DNA from: DTU049 sp033809015
Lineage (GTDB): Bacteria; Bacteroidota; Bacteroidia; Bacteroidales; DTU049
Assembly: GCA_033809015.1 (NCBI GenBank)
Contig: JAPXMM010000057.1
Coordinates: 1 to 14,604 of the forward strand
Length of the DNA stretch: 14,604 nucleotides
Reading direction: 5' to 3'
The notes under the pieces were generated by a model. The model saw only the letters and a program-made list of their open reading frames with translations, was not told the DNA's origin and did not search any database. The translations under genes and the position numbers were made by a program. Shown here piece by piece: positions 6,975 to 14,485 of the stretch (position 1 is the stretch's first letter; every line of letters starts with the position of its first letter).

Positions 6975-8810
6975 ATGTGTGGCATAGCTGGTATATATTG
7001 CTCAAATGCAAATGATGATTTTTTACAACAAATTCATCCATTTACTAATAGCATGGCTCATAGAGGCAAAGATGCTAATAATTTTTTTGTAAGTACAAAT
7101 ATTGCTCTTGGGCACCAACGATTATCTATTATAGATCTTAGCGATAATGCTAATCAACCTATGACATCTATAAATGGCAGGTATACCATTGTTTATAATG
7201 GAGAATTATTCAACTATAATGATATCAAATATTATTTCTCTCATAAATATCCAGAATCATTTAAACAATTAAGATCTTATTCTGATACTGAGATGATACT
7301 AGAGCTTTTCGCCATTGAAGGTGAAGCTGTCTTTGATAAACTAAATGGTATGTTTAGTATAGCTATTTGGGACCAAAACGAACAATCATTAGTTTTAGCT
7401 AGAGATCCCATTGGCATTAAACCATTATACTTTTCTAAATTTGATAATTATTTTTGTTTCGCTTCAGAATTAAAAGCTTTTTATGAAATTTTGCCTAAAA
7501 CATCTGTAGATGATATGGCTGTAGCTTATTATTTACATTTAGGATATATACCACATCCTTTTACTATTCTTTCACAAGTAAATAAATTCCCTGCAGGCCA
7601 TTTTGCAAAAGTCAAATCTGATAATTTCGAACTGCATCAATATCATTATTTTGATGTTATAAATAATCAAAATATTACATATTCGCAAGCAAGAGAGCAA
7701 GTAAAACAAGTTATAGAAAATGCAGTAAAAGGTGCACTGGTAAGTGATGTGAATATGGGCATACTTTTATCTGGAGGTATAGATAGCAGCCTAGTAGCTA
7801 GCATAGCTGCTAAAAATCAAACTAATCCAATAACAGCATTTACTATTGAGCAAAAAGATAAAAATTTTAATGAAGGAGAATATGCAAGTAAAATAGCCAA
7901 ATATCTTGGAATAAACTACCTGCCTTTAATGGTAGATAATGAATTTTTAACAAAAAATTTAAAAAATTATTTAAGCATGATGGATGAACCATTAGCAGAT
8001 TCTAGCTTTTTAGTTACTCATGCTATTACCGATTTTGCAAGTAATTACGTAAAAGTAGCTCTATCTGGTGATGGTGGTGATGAGTTATTTCTGGGCTATG
8101 GTATGTATAGATGGTCTAAAAGATTAACAAATCCAGTAGTTGGTATCCTCAAAACATTTGCTAGTGCTATATTCAAAAATATTCCTTCGCATAGATTTAA
8201 TCGCTGGGGACAGTTTTTTGATATCAAAGACAATTTGCATTCTAATATTTTTTCAATTGAGAATAACTATTTCACTAGTTGGCAACTCAAAGATTTATTA
8301 AATAAAGATTTTCAATTAAATTTTCCAAATATAAATATTGATGATGCTATTCTAAAGCAAGAATGGTTTGATTTTAACTATTATTTGCCAGATGATTTAT
8401 TAGTAAAAGTAGATAGAGCTAGTATGGCAAACACTTTAGAACTGCGTCCACCATTATTGAGCACTGAATTAGCAGATTTAGCATGGTCTATACCTGCAAA
8501 ATATAAAATGCATGGTAATCAATTAAAAATAATGCTAAAAGACATCTTATCAGATTATCTACCCAGAGAGCTATATGATAGACCCAAAAAAGGATTCTCG
8601 ATTCCGATAGCTAATTGGTGCCAAAATGAGTTAAAAGATAATATTACTTCTTCATTGACTAATCAACAAAACTCTATTTATAATTTTATTAGTTATAATT
8701 TTGTAAATAGTTTAATGTCAAATTTTTATAATGAAAATATTGAATATTTAGCTGGTAGACTATGGAATTTATATATATTAAATTATTATTTAGAATATCA
8801 TAAACTATGA
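6975..8810 (+). CDS. asnB: Asparagine synthetase (glutamine-hydrolysing), AsnB type
   Basis: This 611-residue cytoplasmic enzyme uses glutamine and ATP to amidate aspartate or an aspartate-like carboxylate. The sequence begins MCGIAGIY, so Cys2 becomes the N-terminal nucleophile of the glutaminase domain (about 1-190). Arg49 in GHQRLS, NGE (75-77) and the SDTE stretch (103-106) complete that site. The synthetase domain (about 230-590) has the PP-loop SGGIDSS (266-272) that binds ATP, and LSGDGGDE (363-370), another signature of the family. Length is normal. The 3' end overlaps the glycosyltransferase start by four bases (ATGA), so they are translationally coupled. AsnB paralogues of this kind often sit in surface-polysaccharide clusters, where they may amidate sugar carboxylates; whether this copy makes free asparagine or modifies a glycan cannot be decided from sequence. 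It starts 19 bases after the cyclase stop. Confidence 0.9.
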   Translation: MCGIAGIYCSNANDDFLQQIHPFTNSMAHRGKDANNFFVSTNIALGHQRLSIIDLSDNANQPMTSINGRYTIVYNGELFNYNDIKYYFSHKYPESFKQLRSYSDTEMILELFAIEGEAVFDKLNGMFSIAIWDQNEQSLVLARDPIGIKPLYFSKFDNYFCFASELKAFYEILPKTSVDDMAVAYYLHLGYIPHPFTILSQVNKFPAGHFAKVKSDNFELHQYHYFDVINNQNITYSQAREQVKQVIENAVKGALVSDVNMGILLSGGIDSSLVASIAAKNQTNPITAFTIEQKDKNFNEGEYASKIAKYLGINYLPLMVDNEFLTKNLKNYLSMMDEPLADSSFLVTHAITDFASNYVKVALSGDGGDELFLGYGMYRWSKRLTNPVVGILKTFASAIFKNIPSHRFNRWGQFFDIKDNLHSNIFSIENNYFTSWQLKDLLNKDFQLNFPNINIDDAILKQEWFDFNYYLPDDLLVKVDRASMANTLELRPPLLSTELADLAWSIPAKYKMHGNQLKIMLKDILSDYLPRELYDRPKKGFSIPIANWCQNELKDNITSSLTNQQNSIYNFISYNFVNSLMSNFYNENIEYLAGRLWNLYILNYYLEYHKL

Positions 8811-10012
8811 ACCAAAATCGTAAAACCATTTTATATGTTACATATGATGGATTGTCTGATCCAGTATCTCAATCTCAAGTAATACCATATTTAGAAAATT
8901 TATCACAAAGTGGCATTAGTTATCATATTTTAAGTTTTGAAAAAAAAGAACGATTGACAACAAATGATGAGAAAATCTGGGAGAAAATTGAAAAAAATAA
9001 CTGGATTTGGTATCCAGAAGATTATACTAAAACTCCTGCAGTTTTATCTACACTCTACGATATTGATAAAGGGAAAGAAAAAATTAGAAAGATTTTGAAA
9101 TATAATCCTGATATATCGGCAATACATGTACGTAGTTATATCCCAATGATGATGGCATTTAGCATAGCTAAAAAAAATAATATCCCAATAATTTTTGATA
9201 TGAGAGGCTTCTGGGCTGATGAACGTGTAGATGGACATTTATGGTCACTTAATAATCCTATTTATAGAGCTGTATATAATTATTTTAAGAAAAAAGAAAA
9301 ATTGTGGATTACTAATTCTGATGCTGTGGTGGTACTCACTAATGCTGCAAAAAATTATTTATTCAACGACTTTGAAGTCGCACCCAATAACGTATATGTA
9401 ATACCTTGTGCTACAGATGTAGATTTTTTCGATCCTAGTAAAATAAAGCTGAATAAAGAAACAGATCGAAATAACTTATTGTACTTCGGCTCTGCCGAAA
9501 ACTGGTATCTATTTGATGAGATGTTTAGCTTTTATAATGTATATAGGAAGTTCTTTTCTCCATCTAAATTTACACTTATACTTTATAGCAAAAATTTTGA
9601 AATTTTAGAAAAAATAGACAAATATGAATGGCAAGATGAGGTGGAGATAATATATAATGTACCTCGAGCAGCTATGCCAGAATATATCAATTTAGCTACA
9701 CATGTTATATTTTTTCTAAATTCTTTTTCTAGTAAGGGGAGATTCCCAATAAAATTGGCGGAAACACTGGCTATGGGCAAACCAATCATTACCAATAGGG
9801 GTATAGGTGACCTAGATGAAATAGAAAATGATAATTGTGGTGTTGTCATTGATAAGTTTGATGTAGATCAATTTACTAATGCTTGTCAGCGATTAAAAAA
9901 TATAAATTTTGATTCAAAAGTGATACGTAACATTGCTTTGCAAAAATATGATTTAAACTTGCTTTGTGAGAAATATAAAATGATTTATGATAAATTCTCT
10001 GAATCAAAATAA
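8807..10012 (+). CDS. Glycosyltransferase, GT4 family (GT-B fold)
   Basis: This 401-residue protein should move a sugar from a nucleotide-sugar donor to a surface-glycan or lipid-linked acceptor. It has the two-lobe GT-B layout: an acceptor lobe (about 8-200) starting KTILYVTYDGLSDPVSQSQV, where a loop after the first strand replaces the usual glycine-rich turn, and a donor lobe (about 218-385). The donor lobe has the NNLLYFGSAENW opening strand and the PIKLAETLAMGKPIITN motif (314-330), with Glu319 the usual donor-binding glutamate. The first Glu of the common EX7E signature is Gly311; such loss is seen in GT4 subgroups with a SxxxRxPxKxxE motif. No membrane segment is apparent. The ATG overlaps the asnB stop. 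The specific sugar and linkage are unknown. Confidence 0.85.
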   Translation: MNQNRKTILYVTYDGLSDPVSQSQVIPYLENLSQSGISYHILSFEKKERLTTNDEKIWEKIEKNNWIWYPEDYTKTPAVLSTLYDIDKGKEKIRKILKYNPDISAIHVRSYIPMMMAFSIAKKNNIPIIFDMRGFWADERVDGHLWSLNNPIYRAVYNYFKKKEKLWITNSDAVVVLTNAAKNYLFNDFEVAPNNVYVIPCATDVDFFDPSKIKLNKETDRNNLLYFGSAENWYLFDEMFSFYNVYRKFFSPSKFTLILYSKNFEILEKIDKYEWQDEVEIIYNVPRAAMPEYINLATHVIFFLNSFSSKGRFPIKLAETLAMGKPIITNRGIGDLDEIENDNCGVVIDKFDVDQFTNACQRLKNINFDSKVIRNIALQKYDLNLLCEKYKMIYDKFSESK

Positions 10013-10067
10013 AAATATTAAATAATTAAGAAAAAATTTTGCAATTTTGTAAAAAAATAATTTAAAT

Positions 10068-10778
10068 ATGAAAAAATATTATTTACTTTTTATCTTTTTA
10101 TTATCATCTGTAGTAGTCTTTTCGCAAAATTCTCTTAGACTATATTATAATAATGAACAGCTAGCAAATGATGATAGCATGTATTTTTTTATGGATAGTA
10201 GTCAATATACTGCACAATATGTGCAGTTAGCAATAGAAAACATTAGTAGTAATGACATAAATGTTAAGGTAAAGAAGACAGAAATTAGTATAGTTCCTGG
10301 CACAGAAAATAGTTTTTGCTGGGTAATGTGCTATGATGCATCTGTTTTGGTTTCTACCAAATATATTACTATACCAGCTCATTCTATTAATAATACTGAT
10401 TTTTATGGTGAATACTATCCCAAGGGTCATTTGGGAACTTCTATCATTAGATATACTTTTTTTGATATGAATAATACTACTGATAGTGCGAGTATGATAG
10501 CATTTTATGTAGCTACTCCTGTGGGCATACAAGAGATGCCAACTGATGATTTAATCTCTTTATTCCCAAATCCTACTAATGGCGTTGTTAATTTAAATAT
10601 TGATATAGTTGATAACTTAACAATAGAAATTGTTAATACTTTTGGAGCAAAAGTTTTAGAAGAACATATACAAAGCAACAAAATTGATTTATCAATGCTA
10701 TCAGAAGGTGTATATTTTTACAGATTAAAAGCTGGCAATCAGTTGAAAGCAAGCAATATAATAGTTATTCAAAAATAA
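10068..10778 (+). CDS. Type IX secreted protein with C-terminal sorting domain
   Basis: This 236-residue protein carries a signal peptide (1-20, ending VVVFSQ) and a type A type IX sorting domain (about 163-236). The latter is shown by LFPNPTNGVVNLNI, then IEIVNTFGAKVLEE, then IDLSMLSEGVYFYRLKAG and a closing NIIVIQK. It should cross the inner membrane by Sec and the outer membrane by type IX secretion, then be released or anchored at the surface. The middle (about 21-160) looks like one beta-sandwich: alternating strands, KKTEISIVPGTENSFCW with a CWVMC pair of cysteines that could form a disulfide, and YPKGHLGTSIIRYTFFD. I know this kind of domain from Bacteroidales secreted proteins of undefined function; no catalytic motif is visible. 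It starts 55 bases after the glycosyltransferase and may be transcribed separately. A GAAATAGGC repeat begins seven bases after its stop. Confidence 0.85.
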   Translation: MKKYYLLFIFLLSSVVVFSQNSLRLYYNNEQLANDDSMYFFMDSSQYTAQYVQLAIENISSNDINVKVKKTEISIVPGTENSFCWVMCYDASVLVSTKYITIPAHSINNTDFYGEYYPKGHLGTSIIRYTFFDMNNTTDSASMIAFYVATPVGIQEMPTDDLISLFPNPTNGVVNLNIDIVDNLTIEIVNTFGAKVLEEHIQSNKIDLSMLSEGVYFYRLKAGNQLKASNIIVIQK

Positions 10779-10785
10779 AAAAATA

Positions 10786-10832
10786 GAAATAGGCATTTAA
10801 TAAATAACTAAATTATTATTGTTAATGCATCA
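10786..10832 (+). repeat. GAAATAGGC 3' element, copy 1 (47 bases)
   Basis: Compared without gaps to 14146-14192, 42 of 47 bases agree. It starts seven bases after the stop codon of the type IX secreted protein. GCATT near its start (10793-10797) and AATGC near its end (10824-10828) are complementary, so a weak hairpin is possible. Similarity seems to continue loosely for another 30 bases. Confidence 0.8.
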
Positions 10833-10852
10833 GTAATAAATTTCTATTTAAT

Positions 10853-10884
10853 TTACTTTTTTGTCAACTACACAAAAAAAGTAA
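10853..10884. terminator. Hairpin in the convergent gap, possible terminator
   Basis: TTACTTTTTTG (10853-10863) and CAAAAAAAGTAA (10873-10884) pair over 11 bases with one extra A, around a loop of nine. It lies 74 bases after the stop of the rightward gene. It is bounded by T-runs and A-runs on both sides, so it could stop transcription from either direction. It could also be the outer part of the palindromic element that follows. Confidence 0.4.
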
Positions 10885-10897
10885 CAAAAAAAAGTCA

Positions 10898-11038
10898 CCG
10901 CTGGGGAAATTATTTGATAAAACTTAAGCAATCACCCGTTGGGGTTTACAAACTCGCAAGCTAAAGCTTGCTCAAACAGTGTAAACCCTTTTGCCCAAAA
11001 CTGCTTGCTTGTTTTAGACAAATCATTTCCCAATGCGG
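10898..11038. repeat. Imperfect 141-base palindrome (MITE-like or bidirectional terminator)
   Basis: The two halves are reverse complements with small gaps. CCGCTGGGGAAATTATTTG on the left pairs with the complement of CAAATCATTTCCCAATGCGG on the right (roughly four bases in five). Inner perfect parts are GGGTTTAC (10942-10949) with GTAAACCC (10981-10988), and GCAAGCT (10956-10962) with AGCTTGC (10965-10971) around an AA loop. The G+C content is visibly higher than in the flanking genes. Such long imperfect hairpins are typical of mobile miniature elements and can end transcription from both sides. Confidence 0.7.
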
Positions 11039-11111
11039 ACGGGACAGAACAAAAATCAATATTAGCGCATCCCATTATTAAAAAATTTTTAGCAAAATTT
11101 TTTATCTAGAC

Positions 11112-11120
11112 GCCTATTTC
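11112..11120 (-). repeat. GAAATAGGC, third copy, behind the leftward gene
   Basis: On the minus strand, GAAATAGGC begins 11 bases after the stop of the propeller/transglutaminase gene. The nine bases match exactly, and ATAGAAATAGGC agrees over 12 with copy 1. Beyond that the resemblance to the 47-base element is poor, so this is either a diverged copy or an independent short motif. Confidence 0.5.
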
Positions 11121-11131
11121 TATAAACCAAT

Positions 11132-12751
11132 TTAATAAATAGGTTCCCAATCGCCATAAGCTTCGCTCACAATGAAAGTTTGTGGTTCAGTAGTGAAGTG
11201 TATATTGCCATTATAATTCCAATCTAAATATTCTGAATTGCCACCACCTGTAGTAGTAATTAAAAATCTGCGTCCAGTAAACCCAAAATAACGAGCTTTA
11301 TCAGCTGGTAAAGCTTCATCGCCACCTGATGGATCAACAGGTATCCATCCATAATTTGGTAAATATACTTCTACCCATCTATGAAAAACTTCATCCATAG
11401 AAGCAGATTCACCTCTTTCCACTACTGATCCTACATATCTCGCAGGTACTCCTGCAGCTCTGCACATAGCAATAAAAACAAAAGTATATTCTGAACAAGA
11501 TCCATTACCTCTTTCTAATACTGTAGGAGCAGTATTCCATCCTCCAGTGCGCTCATAATATAATTTCTCATGTAAATAATAATAAATATTTTTTACAATT
11601 TTATATACATTAGTCTCATTTCCAATAGACTCTTTAAGTGCATTTCGAATAATTGGATTATTAAAATCATATTTTTCATCATCTACTAAATATATTTCTT
11701 TTAATTTTTTTGGAATTTCATTTAAAGTACCAACTTTATCAGGATAAATAAAGTAGCGAGTATCAAACATCTTAGCTTTTACATACATTTCTACTTGTAC
11801 TTTTTTACCAGCATTCACCTTATCAAAATGGAAATAAGCTATTTTTTGTCCCCATTTATCAGTTAAAACATCTGTTGGCTTAATAGAAAATTCTATTTCA
11901 CCGATTATTTCTTGATTATCCATAGATTGTGGGATAGCGAAATAAATATCCACTGTATTTGCTTTTCCTGGCCCGAAATTCATAGCTGTTTGAGTGAAAA
12001 TGAGCTTAGCTGTTCTAGATTTCATTCTAATAAATTTATCATCATCATTTTTTTTCATATGATAAATAGTATCTGATTGGCTATCTACGAGCCATAAATA
12101 ATTGCCATCATATGCCATACCACGTGGATATTCATTTGGCGATGATGTTAAGATGATAATGTTTCCATCTTTTGGAGAAACTTGATAAATTTCATTTCTA
12201 TAATTATTAGCGACCCATAAATTTTCTCCGTCGAAAGCCAAGCCTGTACAGCCAGGAGCTGGAGCGACAAATTCTAATATAGATGTCCCGTCAAATGGAT
12301 TAAACTTGATAAGTTTATTTGAAGCAGCGTCTACAGCCCACATATATTTACCATCATATGCTATGTCCTGTGGATTAGAAAAAGGTAAAGAAGTACTATG
12401 CAATATGTTTCCATTTAGTGTATCTATCATATACAAATGACCAGCAAAAAATTCATCACCTTGTGGTATACCACCTCTCTCATCTACAGCCCACAAATGT
12501 TTACCATCCCATGCTAACCCAGTAATCCAATAAGCTGGAGCACGTAAAGTTTTTAAAATTTTACCATTTTTCACATCTATTTTATACAATGAATCAGTAC
12601 CTCTATCAGCCACCCATAAACATTTGCCATCAAAAGTGAGACCAGTACTAAATTTATTAGGAGCTTTAAATTTATTTATAACCTCACCTGGATAAGCAAA
12701 TAATGTAATGACAACCATCACATTTATTAAAAATAATACAATTTTTTTCAT
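11132..12751 (-). CDS. Exported beta-propeller / transglutaminase-like protease-fold protein
   Basis: This 539-residue protein has a signal peptide (1-20, ending TLFAY). Five propeller repeats follow, each with a G-x-x-x-DGKxLWVxD core (37-49, 78-90, 129-141, 170-182, 211-223). They are spaced 41 residues apart, with one interval of 51. A beta-rich linker (about 245-340) leads to a transglutaminase-like domain (about 370-500). Its catalytic triad is intact: Cys419 in GNGSCSEYT, His457 in FHRWVEVYLP and Asp473 in PVDPSGG. Such domains cleave or cross-link peptide bonds in the periplasm or outside the cell. No type IX sorting domain is visible at the C-terminus, so periplasmic location or another route is likely. 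It is a single gene facing the type IX protein, and divergent from the acyltransferase. The substrate is unknown; the propeller may bind a partner protein. Confidence 0.85.
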   Translation of the reverse strand: MKKIVLFLINVMVVITLFAYPGEVINKFKAPNKFSTGLTFDGKCLWVADRGTDSLYKIDVKNGKILKTLRAPAYWITGLAWDGKHLWAVDERGGIPQGDEFFAGHLYMIDTLNGNILHSTSLPFSNPQDIAYDGKYMWAVDAASNKLIKFNPFDGTSILEFVAPAPGCTGLAFDGENLWVANNYRNEIYQVSPKDGNIIILTSSPNEYPRGMAYDGNYLWLVDSQSDTIYHMKKNDDDKFIRMKSRTAKLIFTQTAMNFGPGKANTVDIYFAIPQSMDNQEIIGEIEFSIKPTDVLTDKWGQKIAYFHFDKVNAGKKVQVEMYVKAKMFDTRYFIYPDKVGTLNEIPKKLKEIYLVDDEKYDFNNPIIRNALKESIGNETNVYKIVKNIYYYLHEKLYYERTGGWNTAPTVLERGNGSCSEYTFVFIAMCRAAGVPARYVGSVVERGESASMDEVFHRWVEVYLPNYGWIPVDPSGGDEALPADKARYFGFTGRRFLITTTGGGNSEYLDWNYNGNIHFTTEPQTFIVSEAYGDWEPIY

Positions 12752-12762
12752 AATCTTTTTTT

Positions 12763-12770
12763 CAAATATA
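12763..12770 (-). promoter_or_regulatory. Candidate -7 box (TATATTTG) close to the start of the propeller/transglutaminase gene
   Basis: TATATTTG read leftwards fits TAnnTTTG but ends only 11 bases before the ATG at 12751, so the mRNA leader would be about five bases. No TTTG at the right distance upstream was found. Chance occurrence is likely in such AT-rich DNA. Confidence 0.25.
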
Positions 12771-12834
12771 AATAAATTTATTGAATAAAGGATTAATTTT
12801 TATATTTATTTGATAAGTTTAAAGGGTTAAGCAA

Positions 12835-12860
12835 AATGTTTGTATACTATAATAAACATT
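12835..12860. promoter_or_regulatory. Inverted repeat in the divergent promoter region
   Basis: AATGTTT (12835-12841) and AAACATT (12854-12860) are perfect complements around a 12-base spacer that begins with GTATAC, itself a palindrome. The repeat lies between two divergent genes, a typical place for a dimeric regulator to bind. A regulator gene is not visible nearby. Confidence 0.35.
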
Positions 12861-12986
12861 CTCTTTTATTTTAAATCGTGCCACAATGTGTTTTGCGATA
12901 GTTTGTGATTTAATTTGAGTTTGCTATTTAATTACAATAATTTATGCATATTTTTATTAAATTTTCTTTTATTAATTTTGCAAATT

Positions 12987-14138
12987 ATGAATGAAAAAAA
13001 TTTTGATCAAATTCGCTCTTTTAGAGATAATGAAGTAAATGACTATTTACAAAAAATTATAAAAGAAGATCTATTCATTGAAATTTTGTCATATCAGTTT
13101 GGTAAAGATAAAGTAAATGAGATAATCAATAGAGTATCTCAAATGCAAACTATCAAAGAATTGCAATTTAATTTATTAAAGCCACTATTAGAAAATTTAT
13201 TAAAACAATCTGTTTCTGAGCTTACCTATTCTGGCATAGAAAATATTCAAAAAGACGACACTTATTTGTTTATATCTAATCATAGAGATATACTATTAGA
13301 TTCTTTTATACTAAATTATATTCTATTGACTAATGGTTATGATACTATTGAATCTGCCATTGGTAATAATTTATTTGTAGTGCCCTGGATAGAATATTTA
13401 GCAAGGTTAAACAAATCTTTTATCGTTCGTAGAAATCTAGAAGGCAAAAATTTTTATTATGCATCCACTGACTTATCAAATTACATAAAAAATACTCTGT
13501 TAGAAAGAAACCAGTCTATGTGGATAGCTCAGCAAGAGGGCCGAAGTAAGGATGGTAATGATAAAACACAACATTCCCTAATACGTATGCTACTATTAGC
13601 TGCTGATAAAGGACAAGAAATAGAATTATTGAATAATTATAATATAGTAACCGTTTCTTTGTCTTATGAATATGATCCTTGTGTAGCATATAAAATTTTA
13701 TCTAATTATCAAGATAAATCAGAAGTGATTTTAAAGAAAACAGATAAATTTAGATTAAATGAAATGAAAGAAGGCTTGATAGATTTCAAAGGGAAAATTC
13801 ATTTTCATTTTTCTAAACCGATGTTATTTGATTTAAATTATCAAAATATTAGAGATTTTATTAAAGAGGTTTGCCATAATATAGATGCAGAAATTCACAA
13901 AAATTATGTAATATATCCATTTCATTGGTATTGCTATGATAAAGTAAATAAATCTAACAAAAATATGGATAAATATGTAGGTCAAGAAACAAAATTTATC
14001 GAGTACATCGACTCACAAAAAAGAAAAATCGAAAACATTATTGGCTTGCGACCCAGTATTATAGACTCTTTAGTTGATAATATTTACAATTTTTATGCTA
14101 AAATAGTTGCCAATTTTTTAAAAACTCAAAATATGTAA
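12987..14138 (+). CDS. PlsC-like 1-acylglycerol-phosphate acyltransferase family protein
   Basis: I start at the ATG at 12987 (383 residues). An upstream TTG would add an AT-rich hydrophobic stretch but covers a promoter-like box. The protein belongs to the acyltransferase fold that transfers an acyl chain to a glycerophosphate or related acceptor. Motif I is ISNHRDILLDS with His99, Asp101 and Asp105. Motif III is QQEGRSKDGNDKTQ with Glu184, Gly185 and Arg186. FVVPWIEYLARLNKSFIVRR (about 130-150) lies between them, and IVTVSLSYEYDPC (about 219-231) after. The usual HX4D spacing is not kept: Asp105 is six positions after His99, and Asp101 two. I recall the same HRDxxLD form from Bacteroidetes members of this family. 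The late part (330-383) is charged and has no clear membrane segment. The likely job is phospholipid or lipid A-related acylation at the inner membrane; the acceptor is unknown. A 47-base repeat follows its stop. Confidence 0.75.
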   Translation: MNEKNFDQIRSFRDNEVNDYLQKIIKEDLFIEILSYQFGKDKVNEIINRVSQMQTIKELQFNLLKPLLENLLKQSVSELTYSGIENIQKDDTYLFISNHRDILLDSFILNYILLTNGYDTIESAIGNNLFVVPWIEYLARLNKSFIVRRNLEGKNFYYASTDLSNYIKNTLLERNQSMWIAQQEGRSKDGNDKTQHSLIRMLLLAADKGQEIELLNNYNIVTVSLSYEYDPCVAYKILSNYQDKSEVILKKTDKFRLNEMKEGLIDFKGKIHFHFSKPMLFDLNYQNIRDFIKEVCHNIDAEIHKNYVIYPFHWYCYDKVNKSNKNMDKYVGQETKFIEYIDSQKRKIENIIGLRPSIIDSLVDNIYNFYAKIVANFLKTQNM

Positions 14139-14145
14139 ATTATTT

Positions 14146-14192
14146 GAAATAGGCATTTAAGTGATAACTAATTTATTATTGTGAATGCATCA
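14146..14192 (+). repeat. GAAATAGGC 3' element, copy 2 (47 bases)
   Basis: This stretch matches 10786-10832 at 42 of 47 positions without gaps, in the same orientation relative to its upstream gene. It also starts seven bases after a stop codon. GCATT and AATGC at its ends again can pair. Beyond 14192 the two copies diverge quickly. Confidence 0.8.
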
Positions 14193-14263
14193 ATAGTCTT
14201 AATAAGGTAATTTGATTTTTATTTAACTTTTCTTATAAATTTTTTCTTATATGTGTATTTAAT

Positions 14264-14461
14264 ACCAGGCGGCGTTCTAATATAAAAATAATTATTAATT
14301 TTGCTCATAAAAAATAATATATAAAAAAGATATTTGATTTTATATCAGAAACAATGGAAATTGTTAGCAGGGGAATAAATGATTTAAATGCAAAACCTGA
14401 TTATGCAAAATCTATAACTTTTTTCCTTATCTAAATATTATATTTTAGAACGCAACTTGGT
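14264..14461. mobile_element. MITE-like unit with 17-base terminal inverted repeats
   Basis: ACCAGGCGGCGTTCTAA (14264-14280) and the complement of 14445-14461 (ACCAAGTTGCGTTCTAA) agree at 14 of 17 positions, including nine in a row. The 198-base unit is bordered by TTAA at 14259-14262 and 14462-14465, which could be a 4-base target duplication, although TTAA is frequent in this genome. It has no coding capacity, as expected for a non-autonomous miniature element. Confidence 0.4.
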
Positions 14462-14485
14462 TTAAAGGGAATTGTAAAAAAATAT

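Larger units (their letters stand above)
10779..11131. other. Convergent intergenic region rich in repeats, no gene
   Basis: Between the stop codons of the type IX protein (rightward) and the propeller/transglutaminase protein (leftward) there is no convincing frame. The region holds copy 1 of the 47-base 3' element, an A/T-run hairpin, the 141-base palindrome and an inverted GAAATAGGC near the right side. The two 12-base copies of ATAGAAATAGGC (10783-10794 and, inverted, 11112-11123) also bracket the whole stretch as if they were terminal inverted repeats of a 341-base element. Confidence 0.7.
14139..14485. other. Repeat-bearing intergenic region, no gene supported
   Basis: No frame here is convincing. 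The longest ATG frame, 14354-14434, has 26 codons and no recognisable content. The stretch holds copy 2 of the 3' element at its left and a MITE-like unit (14264-14461). Base composition is AT-rich except for CAGGCGGCG near 14267. Confidence 0.6.

Noticed and set aside
10786..10832. Integron attC site
   Set aside because: The ends do not match the RYYYAAC/GTTRRRY core sites and no integrase is present.
10940..10990. tRNA-like hairpin cluster in the convergent gap
   Set aside because: The nested stems have no anticodon arm or T-loop consensus; they are part of the longer palindrome.
12915..12986. TTG start at 12915 extending the acyltransferase by 24 residues
   Set aside because: The extension is a hydrophobic stretch from AT-rich DNA, covers a TAnnTTTG-like box, and family motifs begin well after the ATG at 12987.
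14354..14434. Small 26-codon frame
   Set aside because: It has no recognisable content, no promoter and lies within a MITE-like unit.
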